From positions 20,136,913-20,200,912 of the forward strand of contig NC_053147.1 of NCBI RefSeq assembly GCF_016808335.1: a stretch of DNA of 64,000 nucleotides, given 5' to 3'. The notes below the pieces were generated by a model, which was not told where the DNA came from, made no database searches, and worked only from the letters and a program-made list of their open reading frames with translations. Source of the DNA: Panicum virgatum. Taxonomy: Eukaryota; Streptophyta; Magnoliopsida; Poales; Poaceae. Both the position numbers and the translations under genes were made by a program. Positions within the stretch are counted from its first letter, which is position 1. Each line of letters starts with the position of its first letter. Below, piece by piece: positions 55,190-64,000 of the stretch.

Positions 55190-56240
55190 CACTTGCCGTA
55201 GGTTTTCGCACTTTTCCCTTCGCTTCGCTTCTTCTAGCACGTCCTCCATTCCCCGGATTTCCACCATCCAAGAAAGCAAGAACGGGGGACAAACGCGAGT
55301 GGAGCAATCAGCGCCCTCCAGGCTCCAATCCAATCCGGTTGCTTCGTCTCCGACGCAACCCCAGGGCGCGCGGCAACCGCCAGAACCTCCCCTCCTCTGC
55401 GCAGGTAAAGGTGCCAAGCGCCGTTCTTGTCCCTTCCTCCCATCTTCACGCCTCTCCACTTGTCCGGCGCAACTGTTTGGAACCTTTAGGGTTTGTCTGA
55501 TTCAGCGTTCCTGAGGATCAGGAGGTGCGTTTTTGCGCCCCCGGCGAGTTCCATTATGGGTTTCGATTACTGATTGGTGGTTTTGTTAATCCTCTCGGTA
55601 GTGGAATGCGTGAGAGAGGTGTTTGGTTTCTTCTTCTTCTCTCATTTCAGACGTTAGACTCAAATTTTGTTCGATCTTTGCTATCGTTCATAAAGTTCGT
55701 GTTCTTCAGCGCTTCCGGCCCACGTGGGATACGCAGGGGGTCTGATATTGATTGCTACTAACTTTGTTGGATGTAATAGTAGGTGTGCTATTTATTATTT
55801 TGGGTTATTTGCTATGGTTCCTTTGTACAAATCCATGTACCAGATACAGACAATATATATCTGCAGCCTGTATTGATGAATGATAGGGGGATGCATATCC
55901 GATGAAAAATCCGCTGACTATTGCAAGTTTGTAAAAATAGGTGAAAGGGTGCGTACCCGGAACAGAACATTTTCATCGGATATTCACCCATGATTAATGA
56001 AAGGGTGCCTGAAACATGTTCCATCCTTTGTCTTGTTATACTCTGACGAATGCCCCAATCTCATTGGTCATTTGGTTGTTACACTTAGTGATCATGCTGG
56101 CTATGGGACGCTTGATACTGTGGCATGCTTAATGTTCAAATTTGTTTTATCCTCTTTATATTACCAACTTAACTAACATGCCTCTGCTTCACTTCTTCAT
56201 CAGGTCTTGAGTTGATAGAGATTTTCCTGTGGATCCAGTC
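55190..56240 (+). promoter_or_regulatory. 5' leader and leader intron of the TLC gene (inferred)
   Basis: A GC-rich stretch at about 55200-55404 ends in GCGCAG/GTAAAG and could be a non-coding first exon. The acceptor CATCAG at 56201-56203 would join it to 56204, 37 bases before the ATG. The right end of the Harbinger element abuts this leader, so it lies in the promoter. Intron content (55405-56203) shows nothing else. Confidence 0.55.
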
Positions 56241-58572
56241 ATGATGTATAAGTACAAAGCAGAAGTACTTCTAAAGGAATACTTGCTAGCAGATTCATAT
56301 GTTCTGTACGCTGCTGTGCTCGGGGGGATCCTGATGTGCAAATTGGTAATGTAATTTACTTCGACTTCATTTGTTAAATTATACAATCAGTCCTCATGTG
56401 CATTAACATAGCTGATAAGAGCATAATATATGCAAAACCTCATATATATCTGCTCATGCTGTTTGCTTCCATTGGAAACCTTTTTTCAAGGGTTATTAAG
56501 CCTTTCTTTTCTTGGAGAACTTCTGCAAATCTTTTTTTCCTGTCTAATCCTGATTCACTACAAAGGGGAACATTGATGAGGCCTTATTAATTTTTTATTT
56601 ATTATGTGAAAGTTAGTGTTGTCAGGAAATGGCTGAGCTAAGCTCTTTGCAATATTAGGACTTCTGTTTGATCTTAGCTATTTTCTTTAAATTAATCTGA
56701 ATCAATTCTTATCTGAACTTAGATATGCGGCATTGATTTTTTGAAAAGAGCACACACTACGGCATGGTGATGACTTTATAATATCTTTGCATTAATTAGG
56801 GAAATCATCAAGTAGAATATTACTGAAATACGATGTTAGGCTATCATTGACCAAATTGCAAAAACTAAAGGGAAGTAAAATTATAAGAGCTTTTGGTAAG
56901 GCTCAACCAACTGATCAAGAGACCGACGATACACAGACAACCCATAGCAAGATAAGCTTAGAGACGGTTCAACTTCACCATGCCTGCTGCAGTGTTATTC
57001 CCAAATATACTGTATTTACAGAATCACTGAGAAGTTGGAATAACTCCTTAGATCCAAGATACTATGCTAAGACCGAGCATAATTTGCATATGCCGATATT
57101 CAATTCTTCGTTGGAACTTTCTGATGATCCATATTCTTATAATAACGTACCAGAATCCTGTTATTGTAATAATTTCTTGACTATTTTTTGTTTTCACTAG
57201 TTCAGTCTTATGACATCACACACATGATCAGTTCTATCTACTTCAAAGGTTATGCTTCTCTTACAAAGATGCAGAAGATTGAATGGAACAACAGGTAACA
57301 TTAATATTGCACTTTTGTTTTCTGCAGTATCCTCTGTTTAACTATAAGTTTCTGATGGTGCTTGCTCTGATCTTTTTCTGTTCCAGGGGAATGTCCACTG
57401 CCCATGCAATATTCATTACAATAATGTCAGTATATCTAGTCTTCTTGTCAGGTTTGTTCTGTGATCAGCTGGATGGACCAGTAACATTTCGGAGTTCACA
57501 CCTCTCCAATTTTACATTAGGGGTATGCTATTACTTTGTTGTCATGTGAAAGTAGGCAATTTTCTTGTTTGATGTATATGTATGTTTGTTTCCTTGCCTC
57601 ATGAGTTGCATTTTATTTTTACCAGGTCTCTGTTGGATACTTCATTGCAGATCTTGCCATGATATTTTGGTTTTACCCTTCCCTTGGTGGTATGGAGTAT
57701 GTAAGTAAATTGCGACACCATAGCCCACTCACCGCTCCCCTTGTTTTAACCTAGGCCTATTGCTCTAATTCTGCCCCTGTATGATCTGCCTGTAACATTT
57801 ACTCTTCGCATCCTTTGTCAGGTTTTCCACCACATGCTATCACTTGTTTGTGCTGTATATGCTATGCTATCTGGGGAAGGACAGCTATACACGTACATGG
57901 TTCTCATCTCTGAAACTACAACACCAGGAATCAACCTACGTTGGTCAGTGAATTTACGCAAAAAGTTGTTGGATGCTATCATCTTTCAATCCATCTAACC
58001 TGTTGTTCTACCTCTATTTCATCAAGGTTCCTTGATGTCGCTGGAAGGAAAGATTCCAAAGCATACCTTATCAACGGAATTGCAATGTTTGTTACTTGGC
58101 TGGTAAGTACTCACTAGTCACTTTTACAATGTCAGAGCATATCCCATCACTAGTATACAGGGACATTAACTTCAAGGGGGTGCCACTGTTTTTGGCATAA
58201 TCAACTTGATGTCCTTTGTCCTTTTGTCATGGCTATTTATTGAATGTCATTGTATCTTGGTGTGCTAATAATGAAATAAATGCCTTTATGCAGGTCGCTA
58301 GGATAATTCTGTTCATCTACTTGTTTTATCACATCTTTATGAACTATGATCAGGTACTTGGTGGTTCTGATGAATTCAGTATACAAAATACTAGCACGCG
58401 TACATAAATTTATGAGTCGATGCCTTCTTATTGACAGGTTAAGCAGATGGACACTTTTGCTTGTCTTCTGATATCTGTTGCCCCCACTATACTATTCATA
58501 ATGAATGTAATGTGGTTTTCCAAGATCTTAAGAGGTCTCAAGAAGACACTAGCCAAGCGGCATGTTGACTAG
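56241..58572 (+). CDS. TLC-domain membrane protein (TLCD4/TMEM56-like)
   Basis: Eight coding exons with clean GT-AG sites: 56241-56345, 57206-57294, 57387-57522, 57626-57700, 57822-57943, 58027-58102, 58294-58353 and 58438-58572, giving 265 residues. They start MMYKYKAEVLLKEYLL and end LAKRHVD. Six or seven hydrophobic spans are visible, including SYVLYAAVLGGILMCKL, AIFITIMSVYLVFLSGLF, VGYFIADLAMIFWFYP and VARIILFIYLFYHIFM. The TLC core is marked by VFHHMLSLVCAVYAM and LISETTTPGINLRWFLD. TLC proteins include ceramide synthases and lipid-related membrane proteins; the histidine pair HH is present, but ceramide synthase length and homeobox are absent. Substrate is unknown. The start is the first ATG of two in tandem. 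No lesion seen. Most of intron 1 (56346-57205) holds no recognisable element. Confidence 0.93.
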
Positions 58573-59768
58573 GGGAATGTGCATTATGTACAGGCTACAG
58601 GCGCGACGTCCAATCATCTGTACATCCATTTACAGCTATGTACAGATTTTCACTATTCAGTAGTCACTAATGCAGCTACGCTGGTAATTCAGTTTCTCCG
58701 TTGAGCTGGATGCTCTGTTGCTATTTTTGGCTATAAGTGCATGTGCCTCATATACTTTACTCCATTTGTAAGTCCAATGCTTTTATATTTGAAAAATTAA
58801 GTTTTTGCTATCGCTTCAATTCCACATTTGATTGTTGAGGACCATCATTTAGCCCCCTGTTGTAGCCACGCTCCCCCGCCCCTCTTTTTTTTTCCCATTC
58901 ATTTTGATCATCATGGACCAAGAAAGGGGAATGAACCAAGTACCTTTTGTATCCATTGAACTTTACCCCATTATTCTTGAGACCATTCCTTTAGTCTCCT
59001 TGTTAGTCGGAATTGGTTAAATATCCAGCAAACTGATATGAGATTCAACATGAATTAAGGCTGAAGTTCCTGAACATGTCTAAGCTGGAGGTGTAAACAA
59101 ACTGAAACCAAGAAAGCTTTTGCAAAAGTTCTCTAATCTGTGCATATTTTTATGTACTATACTCTTGTAATTATAGAGAGACCATTTGTGGGATCCAGCA
59201 TAGAAAGGAAATACAACAAGAAAGAATTCCTGGATCCCAGAATAGAACTCAATTTCTAGTACAAATGACCAATCAACAAATGCATGTTTCTGTTGGATTA
59301 GCAATGCTCTCTATTAGTAAGGACAAATGGACGAGGATAAAGGTGTCAGAAGTGATTCAAAATACTATAATCCCTCCTAGATACCAGCTAATGAGATGCT
59401 TGGAAAGTGACCCTCTTGACATCAAAAGCAGTCCCTTTATGTTTGTTATGTTGGCCATACAATGCAAAACCAAACCTGCTACAAACACTGAAATAGATAT
59501 TCAAGCGCATAGCATGACTTTTAATAATAATATGACATGAATACATTTGGCTCCTGCTCACTACCTGATTATCTTCTTTGGCATCACACAGCCCTATACA
59601 TTCACAAATTTAAATTATCATCAGAGGAGCAGCATCATTGAGTGCCTTTGATCATCAGCACATATGACGCTGAAGTTAGTTTCCAGCTAAGAATGGCATT
59701 GAATAATTATTTGTATTATTAATTGCAAATTTAAATATTTTTATTGATGTACACAACTTTCTAAGGCT
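58573..59768. other. Intergenic: 3' flank of the TLC gene, no gene
   Basis: The start should hold the TLC 3' UTR. AT-rich DNA follows, with no recognisable coding or repeat structure. Confidence 0.5.
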
Positions 59769-59776
59769 TATAAATA
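59769..59776 (+). promoter_or_regulatory. TATA box of the aspartic protease gene
   Basis: TATAAATA stands 34 bases before the ATG. With the usual plant spacing the transcript would begin around 59800, leaving a leader of roughly ten bases. Confidence 0.55.
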
Positions 59777-59809
59777 CGGCTAATTCTCTTCTTCTGCTCA
59801 TCACACAAT

Positions 59810-61255
59810 ATGCATCCTTTCATTAACATATGTATCGTTCTTCTTTGCATCATATCTAGCTTCTTCAATTCCCAGGCAACAGATACCAGACCCCAGACCC
59901 CGAACAGCCTTGTCCTTGGCCTTAGCCATGTCAGGTCTCTGTATACTCCATCCATGACACTACTGAACTCCACAAACTATGACTTCTTGGACATCATAGA
60001 ACCAGTAACTGCATACACAGATGGCTACTTGCTGTCCCTGAACCTTGGCACACCCCTACAGGTCTTCCAAGTGTACCTGGACACAGGGAGTGACCTCACC
60101 TGGGTCCCCTGTGGCACAACCAGCTACCAGTGTATGGAGTGTGGCAATGACCACAGCTCCTCCAAGCCATCTCCGATGTTCTTGCCGTCTCAATCCTCTT
60201 CGAACACGATGGACCTCTGCGGGAGCCACTTCTGCGTCGACGTCCACAGCTCCGACAACAGGTTTGATCCGTGCGCAGCAGCTGGGTGCGACATCGCTGC
60301 CTTCACCGGTGGTCTGTGCCCAAGACCTTGCCCTCCCTTCTCCTACACCTACGGTGGCGGAGCACTGGTTCTGGGCTACCTTGCAAGGGACTCTATCACA
60401 CTCCATGGAAGCATACACGGCATTGATCCTCTGTCTCCCGTGGAGTTCCCGGGCTTCAGCTTCGGCTGTGTGGGCAGCTCCATCAGGGAGCCGATCGGCA
60501 TCGCCGGGTTCGGCAAGGGCACGCTGTCCCTGCCCTCCCAGCTAGGCTTCCTGGGCAAGGGCTTCTCCCATTGCTTCCTCGGCTTCCGGTTCGCGAGGAA
60601 CCCCAACGTCACCAGCCCCCTGGTGATGGGCGACCTCGCGCTGCCGGCGGCGACGGACGGCTTCCTCTTCACCCCGATGCTGAGGAGCGTCACCTACCCA
60701 AACTTCTACTACATCGGCCTGGAGGGTGTCAGCCTGCTAGGAGATGGCGGCTCTGCCGCGGCCGCCATGGCCGCCGCTCCCCCGAGCTTGAGCGGCGTCG
60801 ACCCCGAAGGCAACGGCGGGGTGCTCGTCGACACCGGGACGACGTACACGCACCTCCCGGACCCGTTCTACGCGTCGCTCCTGTCGTCCCTCGGCACGGC
60901 CGCGCCGTACGAGCGGTCGCGCGACCTGGAGGCGCGCACGGGGTTCGACCTCTGCTTCAGGGTCCCCTGCGCGCGGGCGCCGTGCACGGCGGAGGACCGG
61001 CTGCCGGCGATCACCCTCCACCTCGGCGGCGGCGCCAGGCTCACGCTGCCCAAGCTGAGCAGCTACTACCCGGTGACCGCGGTGAGGGACTCCGTGGTGG
61101 TCAAGTGCCTGCTGTTCCAGAGGATGGACGGCGGCGGCGGCGGCGGGCCGGGAGCGGTGCTCGGGAGCTTCCAGATGCAGAACGTGGAGGTCGTGTACGA
61201 TCTGGTGACCGGGCGGGTCGGGTTCCTGCCGAGGGACTGCGCCCTCCGCGCCTAG
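59810..61255 (+). CDS. Secreted pepsin-like aspartic protease (A1, At4g16563-like)
   Basis: An intronless frame of 481 residues. Residues 1-23 (MHPFINICIVLLCIISSFFN) form a signal peptide. Two catalytic motifs stand at DTGSDLTWV (91-99) and DTGTTYTHL (341-349), the bilobal A1 plan. Cys-rich inserts (CMECGNDH, CPRPCPPF) and the nepenthesin-like region agree with the plant A1B group of atypical proteases; no plant-specific insert (saposin-like) is present. SFGCVGSSIREPIGIAGFGKGTLSLPSQL and YIGLEGVSL are typical. The C-terminus (VYDLVTGRVGFLPRDC) is complete. Likely role: proteolysis in the apoplast or vacuole; substrate unknown. Base composition is odd: AT-rich at the 5' end and very GC-rich at the 3' end, opposite to the usual grass gradient. 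Confidence 0.95.
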   Translation: MHPFINICIVLLCIISSFFNSQATDTRPQTPNSLVLGLSHVRSLYTPSMTLLNSTNYDFLDIIEPVTAYTDGYLLSLNLGTPLQVFQVYLDTGSDLTWVPCGTTSYQCMECGNDHSSSKPSPMFLPSQSSSNTMDLCGSHFCVDVHSSDNRFDPCAAAGCDIAAFTGGLCPRPCPPFSYTYGGGALVLGYLARDSITLHGSIHGIDPLSPVEFPGFSFGCVGSSIREPIGIAGFGKGTLSLPSQLGFLGKGFSHCFLGFRFARNPNVTSPLVMGDLALPAATDGFLFTPMLRSVTYPNFYYIGLEGVSLLGDGGSAAAAMAAAPPSLSGVDPEGNGGVLVDTGTTYTHLPDPFYASLLSSLGTAAPYERSRDLEARTGFDLCFRVPCARAPCTAEDRLPAITLHLGGGARLTLPKLSSYYPVTAVRDSVVVKCLLFQRMDGGGGGGPGAVLGSFQMQNVEVVYDLVTGRVGFLPRDCALRA

Positions 61256-61703
61256 TGGTGTTGCCCACCAGTCTGCATGGTTCGTGCTGGTGCTCGTCAA
61301 TTTTTTGACATCTTTTGAGTGCACGATAGAAAGGTGTGTGTTGCAGGTGTGGTACGTGTTTTGTTCTGAAAAAAAAATAGAGCCGTACGATACGCGTGCA
61401 AAGGCTGAAGGGGGCCGTACTGAGTCGCTAGCAGAAAAGTGCGTCAAGTTGGGATTTGGGAGCTGGCGTGGAATGGAAATATTGGGTGCCTTTCTATTCA
61501 GATGCAAATTAAAGGCACTTTGTGCAATTGAGCTATGGTGGTAAAGCTCGTCCGCGCTTTTCTGATCAAGTGTCTGATCATCATGTTAAGGTACTACTGA
61601 TAGTGTATAATGTATTCCTACTTTACAAAGTGTAAGGAAATGCCAACGACATAGCCTAGTTTAGACAGACAATAACCATTAAAATTTGAGGTATCCCAAC
61701 CAA
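61256..61703. other. Intergenic: protease 3' flank
   Basis: The likely 3' UTR, then a short spacer to the first tRNA. No gene. Confidence 0.5.
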
Positions 61704-61775
61704 GTCGTTGTAGTATAGTGGTGAGTATTCCCGCCTGTCACGCGGGTGACCCGGGTTCGATCCCCGGCAACGGCG
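61704..61775 (+). tRNA. trnD-GUC: tRNA-Asp (anticodon GUC)
   Basis: A 72-nt intron-less cloverleaf. The acceptor arms GTCGTTG and CAACGGC pair with one G-U. The anticodon stem CCCGC/GCGGG holds the loop CTGTCAC with GTC. The T arm GGGTTCGATCCCC is intact and discriminator is G. A TTTTT terminator follows at about 61780. Confidence 0.97.
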
Positions 61776-61838
61776 AAACTTTTTCGTGTAGTCTACACTA
61801 CGGCGGCGAAACTTTTTTGTGTAGTCTACACTACGGCG
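61771..61838 (+). repeat. 33-bp tandem pair with a palindrome, at the tRNA 3' end
   Basis: The unit CGGCGAAACTTTTT-GTGTAGTCTACAC-TACGG occurs twice, starting at 61771 and 61804. The first copy starts within the tRNA 3' end. Each has the near-palindrome GTGTAGTCTACAC and a T-run. Confidence 0.85.
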
Positions 61839-61841
61839 GCA

Positions 61842-62721
61842 TACACGGGCGTCTGGCCAGGCGGATGCAATGGAACGGCTTCACAGCAACTCCGCAGGCC
61901 CTCCGCAGGCGTGCAATTTAACGGGAAGACAAGCTTTCTTATTACCTATTTCTTCCATCCCTAATTTTTTTGCTGGTTCAACATTTTATCTAAGAACCGC
62001 CCATGCTATTCATTACAAACTGGAACTGAATTACGATAGTTTTGTATGATTATATACACCCAAATGAGAACCGCTTCTTTCGAGGGCTCGTAGATCATTT
62101 CCTGAGTTTGAGCCTTCAATTTTCCTGTGGAATGCTATTTGCAGTAATGCAGTATTGCTAGTTTCATAGTGGAGGGTACCAATAGTTCCTGAGAAAACCA
62201 TCCGGTCATTTCCAGAATAAATGAAACGAGATGTGGATTACTTGTTGTGGAAGATCCATTCGTTATTGCTTAACATCATTCGATATTAATGTCGCATTGT
62301 GCTCGACTTACAAACCAATTAAGCCAATTACTCCTGCTTTTTTATGTGGACCAGGCCAAGCTCACTTGAACTCGCTCGTTAGTCTGGACAAGCTGAGCGA
62401 GCTAACTTGGTACAGCCATCTGTACATGTGTTCTTGAATCTTGATGATTGTTTTTGTAAAGGAAATGTTTTCTTGGAAGGGGAAATTCTTGATGAGACTG
62501 TCCCCGCTTCAATTGCTTCGCTCTCCACCGCTGGTTGTGTCCCAAGGATGGCACTGGGAATGCGGTAGCAGGAAAGGATGCATCATCTACACAGTGGACT
62601 CTCGAGTTTGCCGAGTTTGCCGTATTCATCGTTTCATGCCCCGACCTGCAAAAGCTACTTGCTGATAGCGAGAATTCGTCGTATCGTTTTCAAATCTAAC
62701 AATACGAAAACAGACGTCAAG
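61842..62721. other. Non-coding spacer, no gene
   Basis: Nothing recognisable between the first tRNA and the tRNA-like copy. Confidence 0.5.
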
Positions 62722-62789
62722 GTCGTTGTAGACTTGTAGTATAGCGGTGAGTATTCCCGCCTGTCAGGCGGGCGACCCGGGTTCGATCC
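62722..62789 (+). pseudogene. Broken tRNA-Asp copy
   Basis: It starts GTCGTTGTAG, has an 8-bp duplication (TTGTAGAC/TTGTAG) inside the acceptor-D junction, then keeps the anticodon stem with loop CTGTCAG and the T arm start GGGTTCGATCC. The 3' acceptor strand is absent, replaced by AACACCACC. It cannot fold as a tRNA. Confidence 0.9.
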
Positions 62790-62791
62790 AA

Positions 62792-63742
62792 CACCACCTG
62801 AACGGGGGTGGTGGTCGATGCTTCCTATATATCCGCGTCCTTCCACCAAGCCTTGATGATGTTCTTTCTAGACTGTATATTCGTCGTCGTCCGATTGTTA
62901 TGGCTAGCTGTACGTGTACGAGCTATCTGTCGTCGTTGGGTTCAGTGATATGAGATGCTGCCACTTGTCAAAATGGCAAAATGCGTTATGCTTATGGGTG
63001 TTCATCGATGACTTACCCTAGCTAGGTCAAGCACCCATCATTCTGACTGGAGCAACCGGTCCTGCTGGTTTGTTCTGCAGCTTCCACGCCGTGGCCGCAC
63101 CTTTACCCAAGGCGACACTGTCCTCACCAGGCTTTGGCTGGCTCCGTTCCCCTGTTCGTGCTACTCCACACGAATTTTGCGCTCCCTATCATCGACACGG
63201 TCCTTTTCATGTTTGGTTGAAAAGGAGGTGAGGACGTTATTGGTTTTTACTTTTTACACTTACATGCCGTGTACGTACAACCATGTCTACAGGTTCTGAT
63301 CGAACGTCGAGACTGCTCAGAAAATACGTGAATAGTTTGTGTGGGATTTTTGTGGTGATTAGATAATTCAAGCTCGCACGAGGTGGTAACGGACCATGAC
63401 CCTAATGCTCTCTTCACAATCCTATTTGGCTTTTAATTTTTTAGCTCAAAATTGAATAAAATTAGAGCCCGATTTTTTTAGAATCCGGCTCTTTGATTAT
63501 CTAGACAAAAAAATAAAGCCCTTTACCACCCCTATGCATGAGCAGCACATCCATTTGATAAGACATACGTAGGTTGAACTGTGCGAAATTATTCTACCCA
63601 TACACAAATACACTAATATATATAAAAAAACAGCTCCGCTACAGAATTAGCAAGTGTTTCCTGCCCTAACACCGTTTACTGCACAATTAACAAGAAAGTT
63701 GGTATACTATAGTAGTCAGTGTACTGCACAATCAACAAGCAA
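62792..63742. other. Non-coding spacer, no gene
   Basis: No coding signal; AT-rich toward the right. Nothing recognisable. Confidence 0.5.
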
Positions 63743-63814
63743 GTCGTTGTAGTATAGTGGTGAGTATTCCCGCCTGTCACGCGGGTGACCCGGGTTCGAT
63801 CCCCGGCAGCGGCG
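63743..63814 (+). tRNA. trnD-GUC: tRNA-Asp (anticodon GUC)
   Basis: The second intact 72-nt copy, differing from the first by one base in the acceptor (CAGCGGC, giving a G-U pair with T5). Anticodon loop CTGTCAC, T arm and G discriminator are intact. TTTTT terminators follow at about 63818-63828. Confidence 0.97.
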
Positions 63815-64000
63815 GTCTTTTTCTTTTTTACATTTACTAAATTACCAATGCCTTTTTTTAAATCTGAGTGTCTATTTGGTGACTTTGTTACACTTTTGAA
63901 CGGTCACACACGCTACAATGCCACCTAAAAGCCACTGTACTCTTCCAAATCCAAAATATTGAACGCAGGTTCTACTCAGGTGTCATGTACGGCAAAAGTT
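63815..64000. other. Window end, no gene seen
   Basis: AT-rich DNA after the tRNA terminator; the window stops here. Confidence 0.4.

Overview
The window is nuclear DNA of a grass (Poaceae, most likely a panicoid). The signs are GC-rich first exons, GT-AG introns, and dense hAT, Mutator, PIF/Harbinger, Stowaway-like and Ty3/Gypsy Tat-type elements. A CSLC glucan synthase close to a small protein of the family named after rice Os07g0123800 suggests synteny with the short arm of rice chromosome 7 (from memory, not tested). The species cannot be fixed from sequence alone.

Layout. 1-3.8 kb: non-coding, repeat-derived DNA. 4.66-5.17 kb: small intronless gene of unknown function (minus). 6.24-6.95 kb: hAT element. 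8.0-11.8 kb: three-exon BSD-domain gene (plus), carrying a 7-bp tandem duplication that breaks its frame. 13.55-13.80 kb: hAT MITE. 14.89-18.05 kb: five-exon CSLC glucan synthase gene (minus). 20.3-36.0 kb: one complete but decayed Tat-clade Ty3/Gypsy retrotransposon on the minus strand, with a 3-kb element nested in its reverse transcriptase, 26-bp and 77/78-bp tandem arrays in its 3' region, and an opposite-strand extra ORF with its own TATA box. 36.5-39.0 kb: a Stowaway-like MITE split by a 2.3-kb retroposon that has a poly(A) tract and a 12-bp target duplication. 39-43.5 kb: MITEs and an old non-coding duplication. 43.58-48.37 kb: a MULE with long TIRs, a 9-bp target duplication, a deleted and stop-bearing transposase, and a second convergent gene. 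50.3-55.2 kb: a PIF/Harbinger element whose transposase is broken by a 38-bp duplication. 56.2-58.6 kb: TLC-domain membrane protein gene (plus). 59.8-61.3 kb: intronless secreted aspartic protease gene (plus). 61.7-63.8 kb: two intact tRNA-Asp(GUC) genes around one broken copy.

The host genes form two small groups, 4.7-18 kb and 56-64 kb, separated by about 35 kb of nested insertions. They do not look like one pathway: the CSLC protein makes the beta-1,4-glucan backbone of xyloglucan in the Golgi, the TLC protein is a multispan membrane protein, and the protease is predicted to enter the secretory pathway. The most unusual signals are in the mobile DNA. They are a retrotransposon extra ORF that begins with the first eight residues of the histone H3 tail, a MULE with a second gene of Myb/SANT-like character and acidic repeats, and a 2.3-kb reverse-transcriptase-less retroposon.
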